NCBI RefSeq assembly: GCF_011764565.1
Contig: NZ_AP022871.1
Coordinates: forward strand, 496,001-560,000
Length of the DNA stretch: 64,000 nt
DNA from: Phytohabitans suffuscus
GTDB lineage: Bacteria > Actinomycetota > Actinomycetes > Mycobacteriales > Micromonosporaceae
Reading direction: 5' to 3'
Shown here one piece after another: positions 53,521-61,603 of the stretch (position 1 is its first letter; each line of letters starts with the position of its first letter). The position numbers and the translations under genes were made by a program. Below the pieces are notes generated by a model, which was given only the letters and a program-made list of their open reading frames with translations, was not told the DNA's origin and did no database searches.

Positions 53521-54174
53521 CTAGTCCAGGACCTGGAAGTGGTACAGGCCCGCGTCGATCAGGGTCTGGCCGCTGGCGGCGAGTTTGCCGGTGGCGGTGA
53601 CCAGCAGCCAGTAGTGGCCCGGGGTGTCGAAGGCCCAGTTGGCGTGCAGGTGCCCGCCGGCGGGCAGGGTCACGGTGTCCGGCAGACCATCGCCGGTATC
53701 GACCAACACATCGGCGGGGAGACCGAACGCGTCCTCGGTGTAAACGGCCACGTCGCCGGGGCCGGCGGCCACCCAGAAGGTGACCTTCACCGCGTCGTTC
53801 TGGAACACACCGGGTTCGATCTCCTCAGTGCCGAAACCAGGCCAGATCAGGTCCGGGTTCCGCACCTGGGGCAAGACCCACACCGGATCGCCGGCGGCGC
53901 CGAGGAACCCGTAGGCCGGGTTTGCCGGCACAGTTGTCTCGGCTGCGGGCTTGACCTGGAACCTGACCTCGTAAGGCTCACGCTCCACGCCCGGCTCGAC
54001 ACTCTCATCATGGATATGCAGGTTGAACTCGCCGTCCTCGTAGCCGACGCCGATCACATCGACATGACCTTCGCCGATCACAACCTGCCCGGACGCCTGC
54101 GCCGGCACGGACGTCGCGACCAGAACACCGACCAGTGCCCCGGACACGATCAGCAGACGGAAGGGGGTACGCAC
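53521..54174 (-). CDS. Secreted surface-repeat protein (TIGR03769 type)
   Basis: From the GTG at 54174, preceded by GGGGAGGAG, this gives 217 residues starting MRTPFRLLIVSGALVG. The signal peptide is cut near PAQA-S. The repeat domain has GEGHVDVIGVGYEDGEF, DPVWVLPQVRNPDLIWPGF and GGHLHANWAFDTPGHYWLLV. It is the first gene of the unit controlled by the Zur box 48 bases upstream, probably a zinc-binding wall-associated protein. Confidence 0.88.
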   Translation of the reverse strand: MRTPFRLLIVSGALVGVLVATSVPAQASGQVVIGEGHVDVIGVGYEDGEFNLHIHDESVEPGVEREPYEVRFQVKPAAETTVPANPAYGFLGAAGDPVWVLPQVRNPDLIWPGFGTEEIEPGVFQNDAVKVTFWVAAGPGDVAVYTEDAFGLPADVLVDTGDGLPDTVTLPAGGHLHANWAFDTPGHYWLLVTATGKLAASGQTLIDAGLYHFQVLD

Positions 54175-54221
54175 GAAACTGACTCCTCCCCGACGGTCCC
54201 CAACGGACCGCACTATCGATG

Positions 54222-54239
54222 ATGATAACCGTTACCGAT
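54222..54239 (-). promoter_or_regulatory. Zur-type box
   Basis: ATGATAACCGTTACCGAT, variant of the same family, lies upstream of the two surface-repeat genes ending at 52858 and just past the LAxTG gene. Confidence 0.65.
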
Positions 54240-54280
54240 AGGGATGTGGTGGCGCAGCGGTTAAGAAAATGCCGCCCGCG

Positions 54281-55824
54281 TCAGGCGGACCGGATGCGGC
54301 GGCGCGTGGCCACGACGAGTACGGCGCCGACGACCAGAAGCAGCAGACCGGCTGCCACGGCCGGGACCACCCACCCCACTCCGGTACGAGCGAGGTTGCC
54401 ACCGTTCGAACCACCGCCGTTCGAACCCCCTCCGTTGGATCCGTTGCCGTTGGAGCCGTTGCCGTTGGAGCCACCCCGCTGGGGAACGCGGTGTTGGGGT
54501 CGACGGGGCCGACGGCGATGTTGAGGGTGCGGGAGTCCGTGAGGTTCGCGCCGGCCTTGGTGGTGCCGGTCAGCTGCACGCCGAGGTGGTAGACGCCCGG
54601 TCTGGTGAAGGCCCAGTTGCCGTGGGCGTGGGTGTTCGGCGGGATGGCCAGCTGCTGGGGCAGCTCGCCAGCGGAGTCGAAGAGCACGTCGGGTTTGCCG
54701 AAGGACCCGGTGAGGAAGAGCTTGACCTCCCCTGGTCCGTCCACATCGGTCAGTCGCCAGGTGACGTCGCCGCGGGTGCCGTTCACCACCGAGGGGTCCT
54801 GGGTGTTCCAGCCGGGCCACACGATGCCGGCCTGCTGTGCCTGCGGCAGCAGCCACACGTCGGAGCCGGCCGGGCCGAGGAAGGTGTAGTCGCTGCCGGA
54901 CGGCACCTTGATCTTCGCCTTGTCCACCGCGTGGATGACCACATCGGACAGTTCCCGCCAGACCGGCGGGCTGCCGGTGTCGTCGCGGATCCGGACCCGC
55001 CAGGTGGTCCCGTCCAGCTGCGGGCCCATGTCGACGTGGCCGTCGGCGATCACCTTCCGTCCGGTGGCCGGCGCCGCTGCCGCCTGGGCGGCGACCTTCG
55101 GCACGTTGGGTGCCTTCGGCGCTTCGAGCCGCTCCGCCGGCACTGGCGCGGCCGGGGCCCGAGGCACGGGCGGCGCCGGCACCGCCACCGCCGGTGCCGG
55201 CGCAATCTGCGGTACCTCGATCTGGTACGTCGCCTCGGTGGTGAGCGGGCCGGCGGCGGCTTCCAGCGTGACCCGGTAGCTGCCCGGGGCGTCGAACGCC
55301 CACAGCGCGGCGCCGGTGCGGGCACCGACCGGCAGCGTCATCGCGCGCGGGCCGCCGTCGCCGCTGCCGAGCAGCGGCGTGGGCGCACCGAATGAGGAGA
55401 CGGTGTACGCGTGGAACCGCCCCGGACCCTCCACATCGCTCAGTCGAAGCGTGACGGTGTCGCCGGTGAGCTTGCCGCGCGGGATCGCGGTGGTGTCCCA
55501 GAACGGGAAACCGCCGGCCGCACCGGCCAGTACCCATAGGGGCGTGCCGGCCTCGCCGAGGAACTCGAACCCGGCCCGGTCGGGCACGAGGCCGGCCGTT
55601 CCGTCTGCGGTGTCCAGGGCCACGCCGGCCGGGTCGTGGCCGGGCTCGCCACGGCGGGCTTGCGCGGCGTCGCGGACCCGCAGCGACAACGCGTCGCCGT
55701 CGAGGCGGATCGAGACCAGGTCGGCGCCGGCCACCGGCAGTCTCCGTGGCTCGGCGTGTGCCGCGGCCGGCGCGGCGGTGATCGCCAGCGCGACGGCGGC
55801 CAGCAGGCTCGCGGTGCGTTTCAT
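54281..55824 (-). CDS. Sortase-anchored double surface-repeat protein (frameshift at 54481-54484)
   Basis: Signal peptide 1-24. Repeat domain 1 (about 30-205) keeps the fold (WVLAGAAGGFPFWDTT, LWAFDAPGSYRVTL) but lacks the histidines. A Pro/Ala linker follows, then domain 2 (about 255-435) with DGHVDMGPQL, WLLPQAQQAGIVWPGWNTQD and NTHAHGNWAFTRPGVYHLGV. After AFP the frame changes at a four-base G run on the plus strand. One extra base gives QRGGSNGNGSNGNGSNGG then LARTG, a membrane helix and RRR: a sortase signal. It is the last gene of the WxL/DUF916 unit. Confidence 0.85.
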
Positions 55825-55829
55825 GGGGG

Positions 55830-56933
55830 TCAGGTCCCTCGTGGTTGGGTGGTGTTGGCTTCGGACAGTCCCAGGTCCGCCTCCGGGGCGGTGGCCGCCG
55901 CTTCGGCGCGGCCCTGCTCACGAGCGGCGGCCAGCGCGCGGGCGCGGGCCCGGCGCCGGTGAAGCACCAGCCACACCGCGGCGGCCAGCGCGAGCAGCAG
56001 CACAGCCTGCGGCCACGGCCACGCCCACACGGACGCCTGGCTGGTGATGTCGGAGACCGGAGCGCTGGCGTTCACGGGTACCGGGGTCAGGTGGAGGTCC
56101 ACGCCGAGGCGGAACAGCGGGGGCACGCCCCGGACAGTGGTGGTCACGGTCTGCTCGCCGCCGGGCAGGATCTCGGGCAGGGCGGCCGCGTCAACTCCAC
56201 GGCGGCCGAGGCCGAACGGGCCGGCGACCTCCACGCGGGGCGTGCCGGTGAGCCGGACGTTGCCGGTGTTGCGCACCCGGTAGGTGGTCCCCACCGTGCC
56301 GCCGGCGAACGGGTTGACGGTGCCGTCGTAGCCGGCGTCGAGCCGCTCCACGGTGAACGCGGGCGCGAGCTCGCCGGTCACTCGCAGGTAGATCCGGGCA
56401 CCGACCCGCCGGTCGACCCGCACCCGGTTGCCGCCGGCGTCGGTGCCGGGCTCCGCGATCGACGCGACGATCCCGCCCGCGTGGTCACCGGGCGTGGCGT
56501 TGCGGGGCACGGTCACCTGGAAGGGTACGTCCACTCTGGACTTGGACGGGATCACCAGCCGCCGGTACCGCGGCTCGAGCGCCACCCACGTGCCGACGTC
56601 GGTGGGCTTCTGCGCGGCCGGCAGCAGGTCGAAGCCGCCGCTCGGCGTGGTGAACGCGTCGCTGGCGTACACGTCCACGGTGATCGGCCGGCCGGAGTAG
56701 TTGGAGATGCCGGCGTAGTCGGTCAGTTCGGCGCCCGGGTCCAGCTTGTAGTCGAACGCCGCCCGCCCGTCCGGACCCTTGCGACTGGAGGGCGCCACCC
56801 CCCAGGTGAGCGGAGCGGCACCGGCTGCCGGTGCGGACGGCGAGGGTGTCGGGGTGGGTGCGGGAGCGGCGGTGGCCGCCCCGGCCGGCAGTACGCCGGC
56901 CAGGACGGCAACCATCGTGATCAGTACCCGCAC
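55830..56933 (-). CDS. DUF916 (WxL-interacting type) membrane protein
   Basis: This is 367 residues: signal peptide, Pro-rich spacer, then LTWGVAPSSRKGPDGRAAFD and DPGAELTDYAGISNYSGRPI, the opening of the DUF916 peptidoglycan-binding domain; RLVIPSKSRVDVPFQVTVPR then ATPGDHAGGIVAS is the conserved core. A second Ig-like domain follows, then a membrane helix near 320-340 and a basic tail. In Firmicutes such proteins pair with WxL proteins at the cell wall. Here the WxL-like gene ends two bases upstream and the sortase-anchored gene starts five bases downstream. Confidence 0.85.
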   Translation of the reverse strand: MRVLITMVAVLAGVLPAGAATAAPAPTPTPSPSAPAAGAAPLTWGVAPSSRKGPDGRAAFDYKLDPGAELTDYAGISNYSGRPITVDVYASDAFTTPSGGFDLLPAAQKPTDVGTWVALEPRYRRLVIPSKSRVDVPFQVTVPRNATPGDHAGGIVASIAEPGTDAGGNRVRVDRRVGARIYLRVTGELAPAFTVERLDAGYDGTVNPFAGGTVGTTYRVRNTGNVRLTGTPRVEVAGPFGLGRRGVDAAALPEILPGGEQTVTTTVRGVPPLFRLGVDLHLTPVPVNASAPVSDITSQASVWAWPWPQAVLLLALAAAVWLVLHRRRARARALAAAREQGRAEAAATAPEADLGLSEANTTQPRGT

Positions 56934-56935
56934 GG

Positions 56936-58438
56936 CTAGATCGCGGTCAGCGTCAGCGTCGCCGTGTACGTGCCGGCCCCGGTCTCGGTCGGCAGCTCCA
57001 GCCGCAGCTCCGCGCCGAGCCGGGCCGTGCCGCGACCGCTGCCGGCCGGAGCCGAGCCCAGCACCGCGCCACCGGCGATACCGTTACCGGACGTGAAGCC
57101 GGAAGGCGCGACCGGACCGGCCACCACGCCCTGCCCGCTCGCCTGCTGCACCACCTGCGGCGTCCAGCCCAGGTACTTGCCCCCGAAGCTGGCACCACCG
57201 GCGGCGGCGAACGCCGACACCTGGCCGGAGGCGTTCCAGCCCGGCGCGGCGGCACGGGTGTCGGTGACGGTCACCGGGCGCAGCGCCCCGGCGGCCTCCA
57301 ACCGGTCACCAGCCCCGCTGAGGGTGGTGGCCGGCAGCTGGACGGTGCGGTCGTCCGGGTCGACGCTGAGCACCAGCGCACCGTCCGCCTCCCGTACCGT
57401 CGCGATGATCGACTGGCTGCCGGCCGGGTCGCCCGGCCCGCCGCCGTCCTGCACCACGAGGGTCACCGGCGGCGCCTCGGCGACCGGGTTGTGGTCCTCG
57501 TCGTAGAGCACCGCCTTGTACTGGCAGCCGTCCAGCGCCTCGGTGGCGGTGAACGAGTACTCGAAGGTGAGCTCTCCCGGCACGACCGCGAAGTCGGCCG
57601 CCCCCGGGCACCTGCTGAACCAGTGGTAGTGGTCCAGCTCGGTCTCCGGCGTCTGCAACGCCACCAGGTTGACCTGCTGCCCCGGCGTGTAGCTGTCCTC
57701 GAGCCCGTAGATGTCCAGCGCCACCTCCGGGTCCGGGTCCGGTCCGGTCAGCTCGCCGACCACGAACGTGTAGTCGGTCACCGGGCTGGACACCGGCGTG
57801 CCGTCGGTCAGCGTCGCGGTCGCCTGGAACTTCAACGTGTACCGGCCGGTCGCGCTGAACGCCCAGTTGGCGTGGGCGTGCACGTGGTCACCGACCGCGG
57901 TGGTGTCCGGCAGGCCGTCGTCGCCGCGGAAGATCACCTGCGCCTGACCGAAGGCGTCGTTGACGAACACCGACACCCGTCCCGGCCCCTCGACGCCGAC
58001 CAGGGTCAGATCGATCTTCCCGCCGGCGAACGTGCCGGTCGGCAGGTTCAGCGTCTCCCACCCCGGCCACAGCAGATCCGGGTCCTGGATCTGCGGCAGG
58101 ATCCACACCGGCGTGCCAGGTGCGCCCAGGAACGCGTAGCTGGGCACGTCCGGCACCGCGGTCTCCGAGCCGGGCAGCGCGTGGAAGATCACGTCGGCCG
58201 GGTCCCGGGTCACCGACGGCGACACCGTGTCGTCGTGCACCTTCAACACGAACGCGCCGTCCTCGTAGTGCACGTCGATCGCGTCCACGTGCCCTTTGGA
58301 GAGCACCACCTGCTCGGCCGCCAGCGCCGCGGACGGCGCCACCAGGGTCGCCGCCACCACCGTGGCGGCCGCCGCCAGGGTGACCAGCGGTCTGCGTACC
58401 TGTCTGTTTCTGGTTCTCAAATCCTCCCCCAAAGCCAC
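56936..58438 (-). CDS. Surface-repeat protein with C-terminal WxL-like domain
   Basis: This is 500 residues from a GTG; a TTG at 58420 after GGGGGAGG is the alternative start. Signal peptide to about 40. The repeat domain (about 42-230) has SKGHVDAIDVHYEDGAF, PVWILPQIQDPDLLWPGWE and GDHVHAHANWAFSATGRYTL. A Cys-containing Ig-like domain (about 240-330) follows, then a WxL-like end (about 340-500) with TVTDTRAAAPGWNASGQVSA, LGWTPQV and ELPTETGAGTYTATLTLT. First gene of the Zur-boxed three-gene unit. Confidence 0.82.
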   Translation of the reverse strand: MALGEDLRTRNRQVRRPLVTLAAAATVVAATLVAPSAALAAEQVVLSKGHVDAIDVHYEDGAFVLKVHDDTVSPSVTRDPADVIFHALPGSETAVPDVPSYAFLGAPGTPVWILPQIQDPDLLWPGWETLNLPTGTFAGGKIDLTLVGVEGPGRVSVFVNDAFGQAQVIFRGDDGLPDTTAVGDHVHAHANWAFSATGRYTLKFQATATLTDGTPVSSPVTDYTFVVGELTGPDPDPEVALDIYGLEDSYTPGQQVNLVALQTPETELDHYHWFSRCPGAADFAVVPGELTFEYSFTATEALDGCQYKAVLYDEDHNPVAEAPPVTLVVQDGGGPGDPAGSQSIIATVREADGALVLSVDPDDRTVQLPATTLSGAGDRLEAAGALRPVTVTDTRAAAPGWNASGQVSAFAAAGGASFGGKYLGWTPQVVQQASGQGVVAGPVAPSGFTSGNGIAGGAVLGSAPAGSGRGTARLGAELRLELPTETGAGTYTATLTLTAI

Positions 58439-58440
58439 TT

Positions 58441-58459
58441 ATTGGAAATGAATTCCAAT
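58441..58459 (-). promoter_or_regulatory. Zur-type box, perfect palindrome
   Basis: ATTGGAA-ATGAA-TTCCAAT has perfect 7-bp arms and abuts the start of the WxL-like gene. It controls the WxL-DUF916-LAxTG unit. Confidence 0.75.
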
Positions 58460-58506
58460 CTCGTTAGGGTCCGGAACGTAACACGGGCACGCGGAGGCTG
58501 TCGAGG

Positions 58507-59007
58507 TCAGGTTTCGCGGATCACGGTCGCGACCGTGTCCTCGTGCAGCCGGTACCCGACCCGATACACCGTCGCGACAACCGGCTGGCCGGTCTTGGCC
58601 CGCAAACGTCTGATGTGGACATCGATGTTTCGTTGGCTCGTATACACGTGGCCCCAGACGAAGGACAGCAGTTGGGCGCGGGTGAACACACGTCGCGGGT
58701 GCTCTACGAAAAACAGCAACAGGTCGAACTCACGCCGCGTCAGGTCGAGGACCTCCTCGCCCCGTTTCACCACGCGCGCCCCGGGGTAGATCCGCAGGGT
58801 GTCACCGGCGACGAGGCTGGTATGAGCCGCCGACAGCGAGCGCAGCGCCCGCATCAGCCGAGGAACGCTGGCGGGGTTTGCCCATCCGGCGAGCGTGACG
58901 TGGACACCGCCACCGCGGGAGCCGCGACGCACGACCACCCGGACGCGGTCGGCACGGCTGGTGGCCGCGGCGCCCAGGCCCGGACGGTTCAGGCTCAACC
59001 GAACCAT
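58507..59007 (-). CDS. Stand-alone OmpR-type winged-helix regulator
   Basis: This is 166 residues. The C-terminal 95 are a Trans_reg_C domain: [20 protein letters not shown] then [20 protein letters not shown] and [14 protein letters not shown] with the YRVGYRL wing. The N-terminal 70 ([20 protein letters not shown]...) are not a receiver domain: no phospho-Asp pocket is seen, and no kinase gene is near. It lies between the WxL unit and the zinc transporter operon, 73 bases after the permease gene, and may be co-transcribed with it. Confidence 0.82.
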   Translation of the reverse strand: MVRLSLNRPGLGAAATSRADRVRVVVRRGSRGGGVHVTLAGWANPASVPRLMRALRSLSAAHTSLVAGDTLRIYPGARVVKRGEEVLDLTRREFDLLLFFVEHPRRVFTRAQLLSFVWGHVYTSQRNIDVHIRRLRAKTGQPVVATVYRVGYRLHEDTVATVIRET

Positions 59008-59079
59008 CGCCGCCTGCCCGGCTCTGTCAGTCTTCGCATCGTGCCTCCTTCAAGCGAGATGCGTGGTACTTGTGATCGG

Positions 59080-59928
59080 CTACAGCACGTGGCGGGCGAG
59101 CAGCCCGTGCCGGGGGGCGGCGAGCCACGCGGCGAGGAAGGCCCCGGTGAGCACGAGCACGATGGTGCCGCCGACCGGGAAGTCCCACGACCAGGAGATG
59201 TAGAGGCCGACCAGGGCGCCCAGGCCGCCGATCGCCGGCGCGAGCACCATCATCACGGCGAGCCGGTCGGTCAGCAGCCGCGCCGCCGCGGCCGGTGTGA
59301 CCAGCAGGGCGAGGACGAGCACGTTGCCGATGGTCCGCACCGAGATGACCACCGCGAGGGTGACCAGCACGTACAGCGCCAGGTCGAGCCAGAACACCCG
59401 CAGCCCCATCGCGCGGGCCGACTCGCGGTCCAGCGACACCGCGACGAACTCCTTGTGCAGCAACAGGATCGCCAGCAGGATGACCAGGCCGGTGCCGCCG
59501 ACCACGTACACGTCCTCGTCGGGTATGCCGGTGATCGAGCCGAACAGGAACTGCTGCAGCGAGCCGGCGTAGCCGGGCGCGCGGGAGATGACCACGATGC
59601 CGAGCGCGAACGCGGCCACGAAGAACACGCCGATGACCGAGTCCTCCTTGAGCCGCCGGTTCTGCGCGAACACCGCGACCAGCACAGCGGTCACCACGCC
59701 GGCGACCGTGCCACCGAGCACGAGGTTGCCGGAGACCACGAACGCGACCGCCAGGCCGGGAAACACCGCGTGCGCCACGGCGTCGCCGATGAACGCCATA
59801 CCGCGCAGCACCACGTAGCAGCCGACCACGCCGCACACCGTCGCCGACATCACCGCGATGAGCAGTGCCTTGCCCAGGAACGCCAGGTCGGGGTTGAACA
59901 GGTCGGCGACGAAGTCCGCGGGCGACAT
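59080..59928 (-). CDS. Zinc/metal ABC transporter permease (anchored-repeat type)
   Basis: This is 282 residues with eight or nine helices; ATG shares one base with the ATPase stop. GMAFIGDAVAHAVFPGLAVA is the ABC-3 (ZnuB) family motif containing the His next to the channel, and RTIGNVLVLALLVTPAAAAR the second. It belongs to the TIGR03770 type by context. With the ATPase and binding protein it forms a high-affinity zinc (possibly manganese) importer. Confidence 0.92.
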   Translation of the reverse strand: MSPADFVADLFNPDLAFLGKALLIAVMSATVCGVVGCYVVLRGMAFIGDAVAHAVFPGLAVAFVVSGNLVLGGTVAGVVTAVLVAVFAQNRRLKEDSVIGVFFVAAFALGIVVISRAPGYAGSLQQFLFGSITGIPDEDVYVVGGTGLVILLAILLLHKEFVAVSLDRESARAMGLRVFWLDLALYVLVTLAVVISVRTIGNVLVLALLVTPAAAARLLTDRLAVMMVLAPAIGGLGALVGLYISWSWDFPVGGTIVLVLTGAFLAAWLAAPRHGLLARHVL

Positions 59929-60692
59929 CAGGCACCCACCGTCTCCGGCTCGCCGGCCGAGGCCGGCTCCGGGTGAAGGCCCAGCGCGGTGAACAGGTGG
60001 CTGCGCCCGCCCACCTCGAACGTGTCCATCCACACCCGACGGTCCCGTAGCTGATCCGGTGCGCCGGCGGCGATGACCGTGCGGTTGAGCAGGACCAGCC
60101 GGTCGCAGTGGTGCACCGCCGCGGCGAGGTCGTGGGTGGCCATCAGCACCGCCCGCTCACGCGCGAGGGTGGCGAACAGGTCGCCGAGCAGCTCCTGCGT
60201 CGGCATGTCCAGCCCGGCGTAGGGCTCGTCCAGCAGCAGCACCTCCGGGCGCAGCGCCAGGGCCCGGGCGACCAGGACCCGCTGCCGCTGACCGCCGGAC
60301 AGCTCACCGACCGGACGGCGGCCCAGATCGGCCAGGCGTACCCGCTCCAGCGCCTCACCGACCGCCCGCCAGTCGGCCACGCCGGGCCGGCGCAGCAGGC
60401 CGATCCGGCCGGTACGGCCGCTGAGCACCGCCTGCTCCACCGAGATCGGGAAGTCCCAGGTGAACTCGTGCCGCTGCGGCACGTACCCGACCCTCGCGGT
60501 GCCGCCGACCGCGATCGTGCCGGCCTTGGCCCGGAGCAGGCCGAGCACGCACCGCAGCAGGGTGGTCTTGCCGGCCCCGTTCGGACCGAGCAGCCCGACC
60601 AGCTCCCCTGCGTCGACGCTCAGCCGCACGCCGCGCAGCACCGGCCGGCCGCCGAGGTCGACGTCGAGGCCCTCGACGGCGAGCGCGCTCAT
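59928..60692 (-). CDS. Zinc/metal ABC transporter ATP-binding protein
   Basis: This is 254 residues: Walker [16 protein letters not shown]-loop YVPQRHEF, signature LSGGQRQRVLVARAL, Walker B EVLLLDEPYAGLD, H-loop MATHDLAAAVHHCD. It is ZnuC-like (TIGR03771 type by context). Its start overlaps the stop of the surface-repeat gene upstream by four bases and its end is coupled to the permease. Confidence 0.94.
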   Translation of the reverse strand: MSALAVEGLDVDLGGRPVLRGVRLSVDAGELVGLLGPNGAGKTTLLRCVLGLLRAKAGTIAVGGTARVGYVPQRHEFTWDFPISVEQAVLSGRTGRIGLLRRPGVADWRAVGEALERVRLADLGRRPVGELSGGQRQRVLVARALALRPEVLLLDEPYAGLDMPTQELLGDLFATLARERAVLMATHDLAAAVHHCDRLVLLNRTVIAAGAPDQLRDRRVWMDTFEVGGRSHLFTALGLHPEPASAGEPETVGA

Positions 60693-61603
60693 CGCGGCTC
60701 TCCCGGATCCAGGGCACGCCGCCGGGCGCGCGCACCGCGTACCAGCACCCAGACCAGCGCGGCGGCGAGCAGGACGGCGGCGGCCGCCAGCACCGGGACG
60801 GCGACCGCGGACCGGTCCGAGCCAGGGCCGGCTTCCGGGGCGGCGGCGCCCGGTGTCGCGCCGGCGCCGGGCGGGCTCGCGGTGTACGAGGCGGTGAACG
60901 CGTCGTCCACGGGCGTGCTGTCACCGACCGCGATCCGCAGCGTGTCCCGCCCCGAGACCTGCCTGCCGTCCACCAGCTCAGCGGTGATCTCGACAGCGGC
61001 CAGGTAGACGCCCGGCCTGGTGAAGATCCAGTTGGCGTGGGTGTGCGTGTTCGTCTCCACCCACAACGGCTGCGGGAACGGCTTCGTGGAGTCCCACAGC
61101 ACCTGCGGCGGGCCGAGGTTGCCGGACTGCAGGTAGACGACGACGCTGCCCGGACCCTTCACGCCGAGCAGGTGCATCGTCACGCCCCGGCTGATCGCCT
61201 CCATCACGGCCGGGTCCTGGGTGTTCCAGCCGATCCACACCACGTCCTGGTTCTGCGTCTGCGGCACCACGTGCACCGGCGTACCCGGCGGCTGGCCGAC
61301 GAACGCGTACGCCGGATCGTCCGGAACCCGCTCGACAGCGGCGTCCCGGACCCGGAGCACCACATCGGACGGTCGGCGCCACACCGGCGGTACCGCGGTG
61401 TCGTCGTGGATCTGGATCGTCCACTGTCCGTCGCGGTAGCGCGGGCCGACGTCCACGTGTCCGGTCTCCAGCACCGCCCGGCCACCGGCCACCGACTGGT
61501 TGGGGTCGAGGGTCTGGGTCAGGCCGTCCGGCGCCGGGGTCGGCGCCAAGGCGAGTGTCGCCGCCGTCAAGGCGGCCATCATCGAGTTCGTCAACTGAGG
61601 CAT
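60689..61603 (-). CDS. Membrane-anchored surface-repeat protein of the zinc operon
   Basis: This is 304 residues from the ATG at 61603, which overlaps the binding-protein stop by 13 bases; Met codons at 61582 and 61579 are alternatives. Short signal peptide, then one repeat domain: ETGHVDVGPRYRDGQW, VHVVPQTQNQDVVWIGWNTQD and NTHTHANWIFTRPGVYLAAV. A Pro/Ala linker and a membrane helix (VAVPVLAAAAVLLAAALVWVL) with a basic tail anchor it. It probably passes zinc to the transporter encoded by its neighbours. Confidence 0.88.
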   Translation of the reverse strand: MPQLTNSMMAALTAATLALAPTPAPDGLTQTLDPNQSVAGGRAVLETGHVDVGPRYRDGQWTIQIHDDTAVPPVWRRPSDVVLRVRDAAVERVPDDPAYAFVGQPPGTPVHVVPQTQNQDVVWIGWNTQDPAVMEAISRGVTMHLLGVKGPGSVVVYLQSGNLGPPQVLWDSTKPFPQPLWVETNTHTHANWIFTRPGVYLAAVEITAELVDGRQVSGRDTLRIAVGDSTPVDDAFTASYTASPPGAGATPGAAAPEAGPGSDRSAVAVPVLAAAAVLLAAALVWVLVRGARARRRALDPGEPR

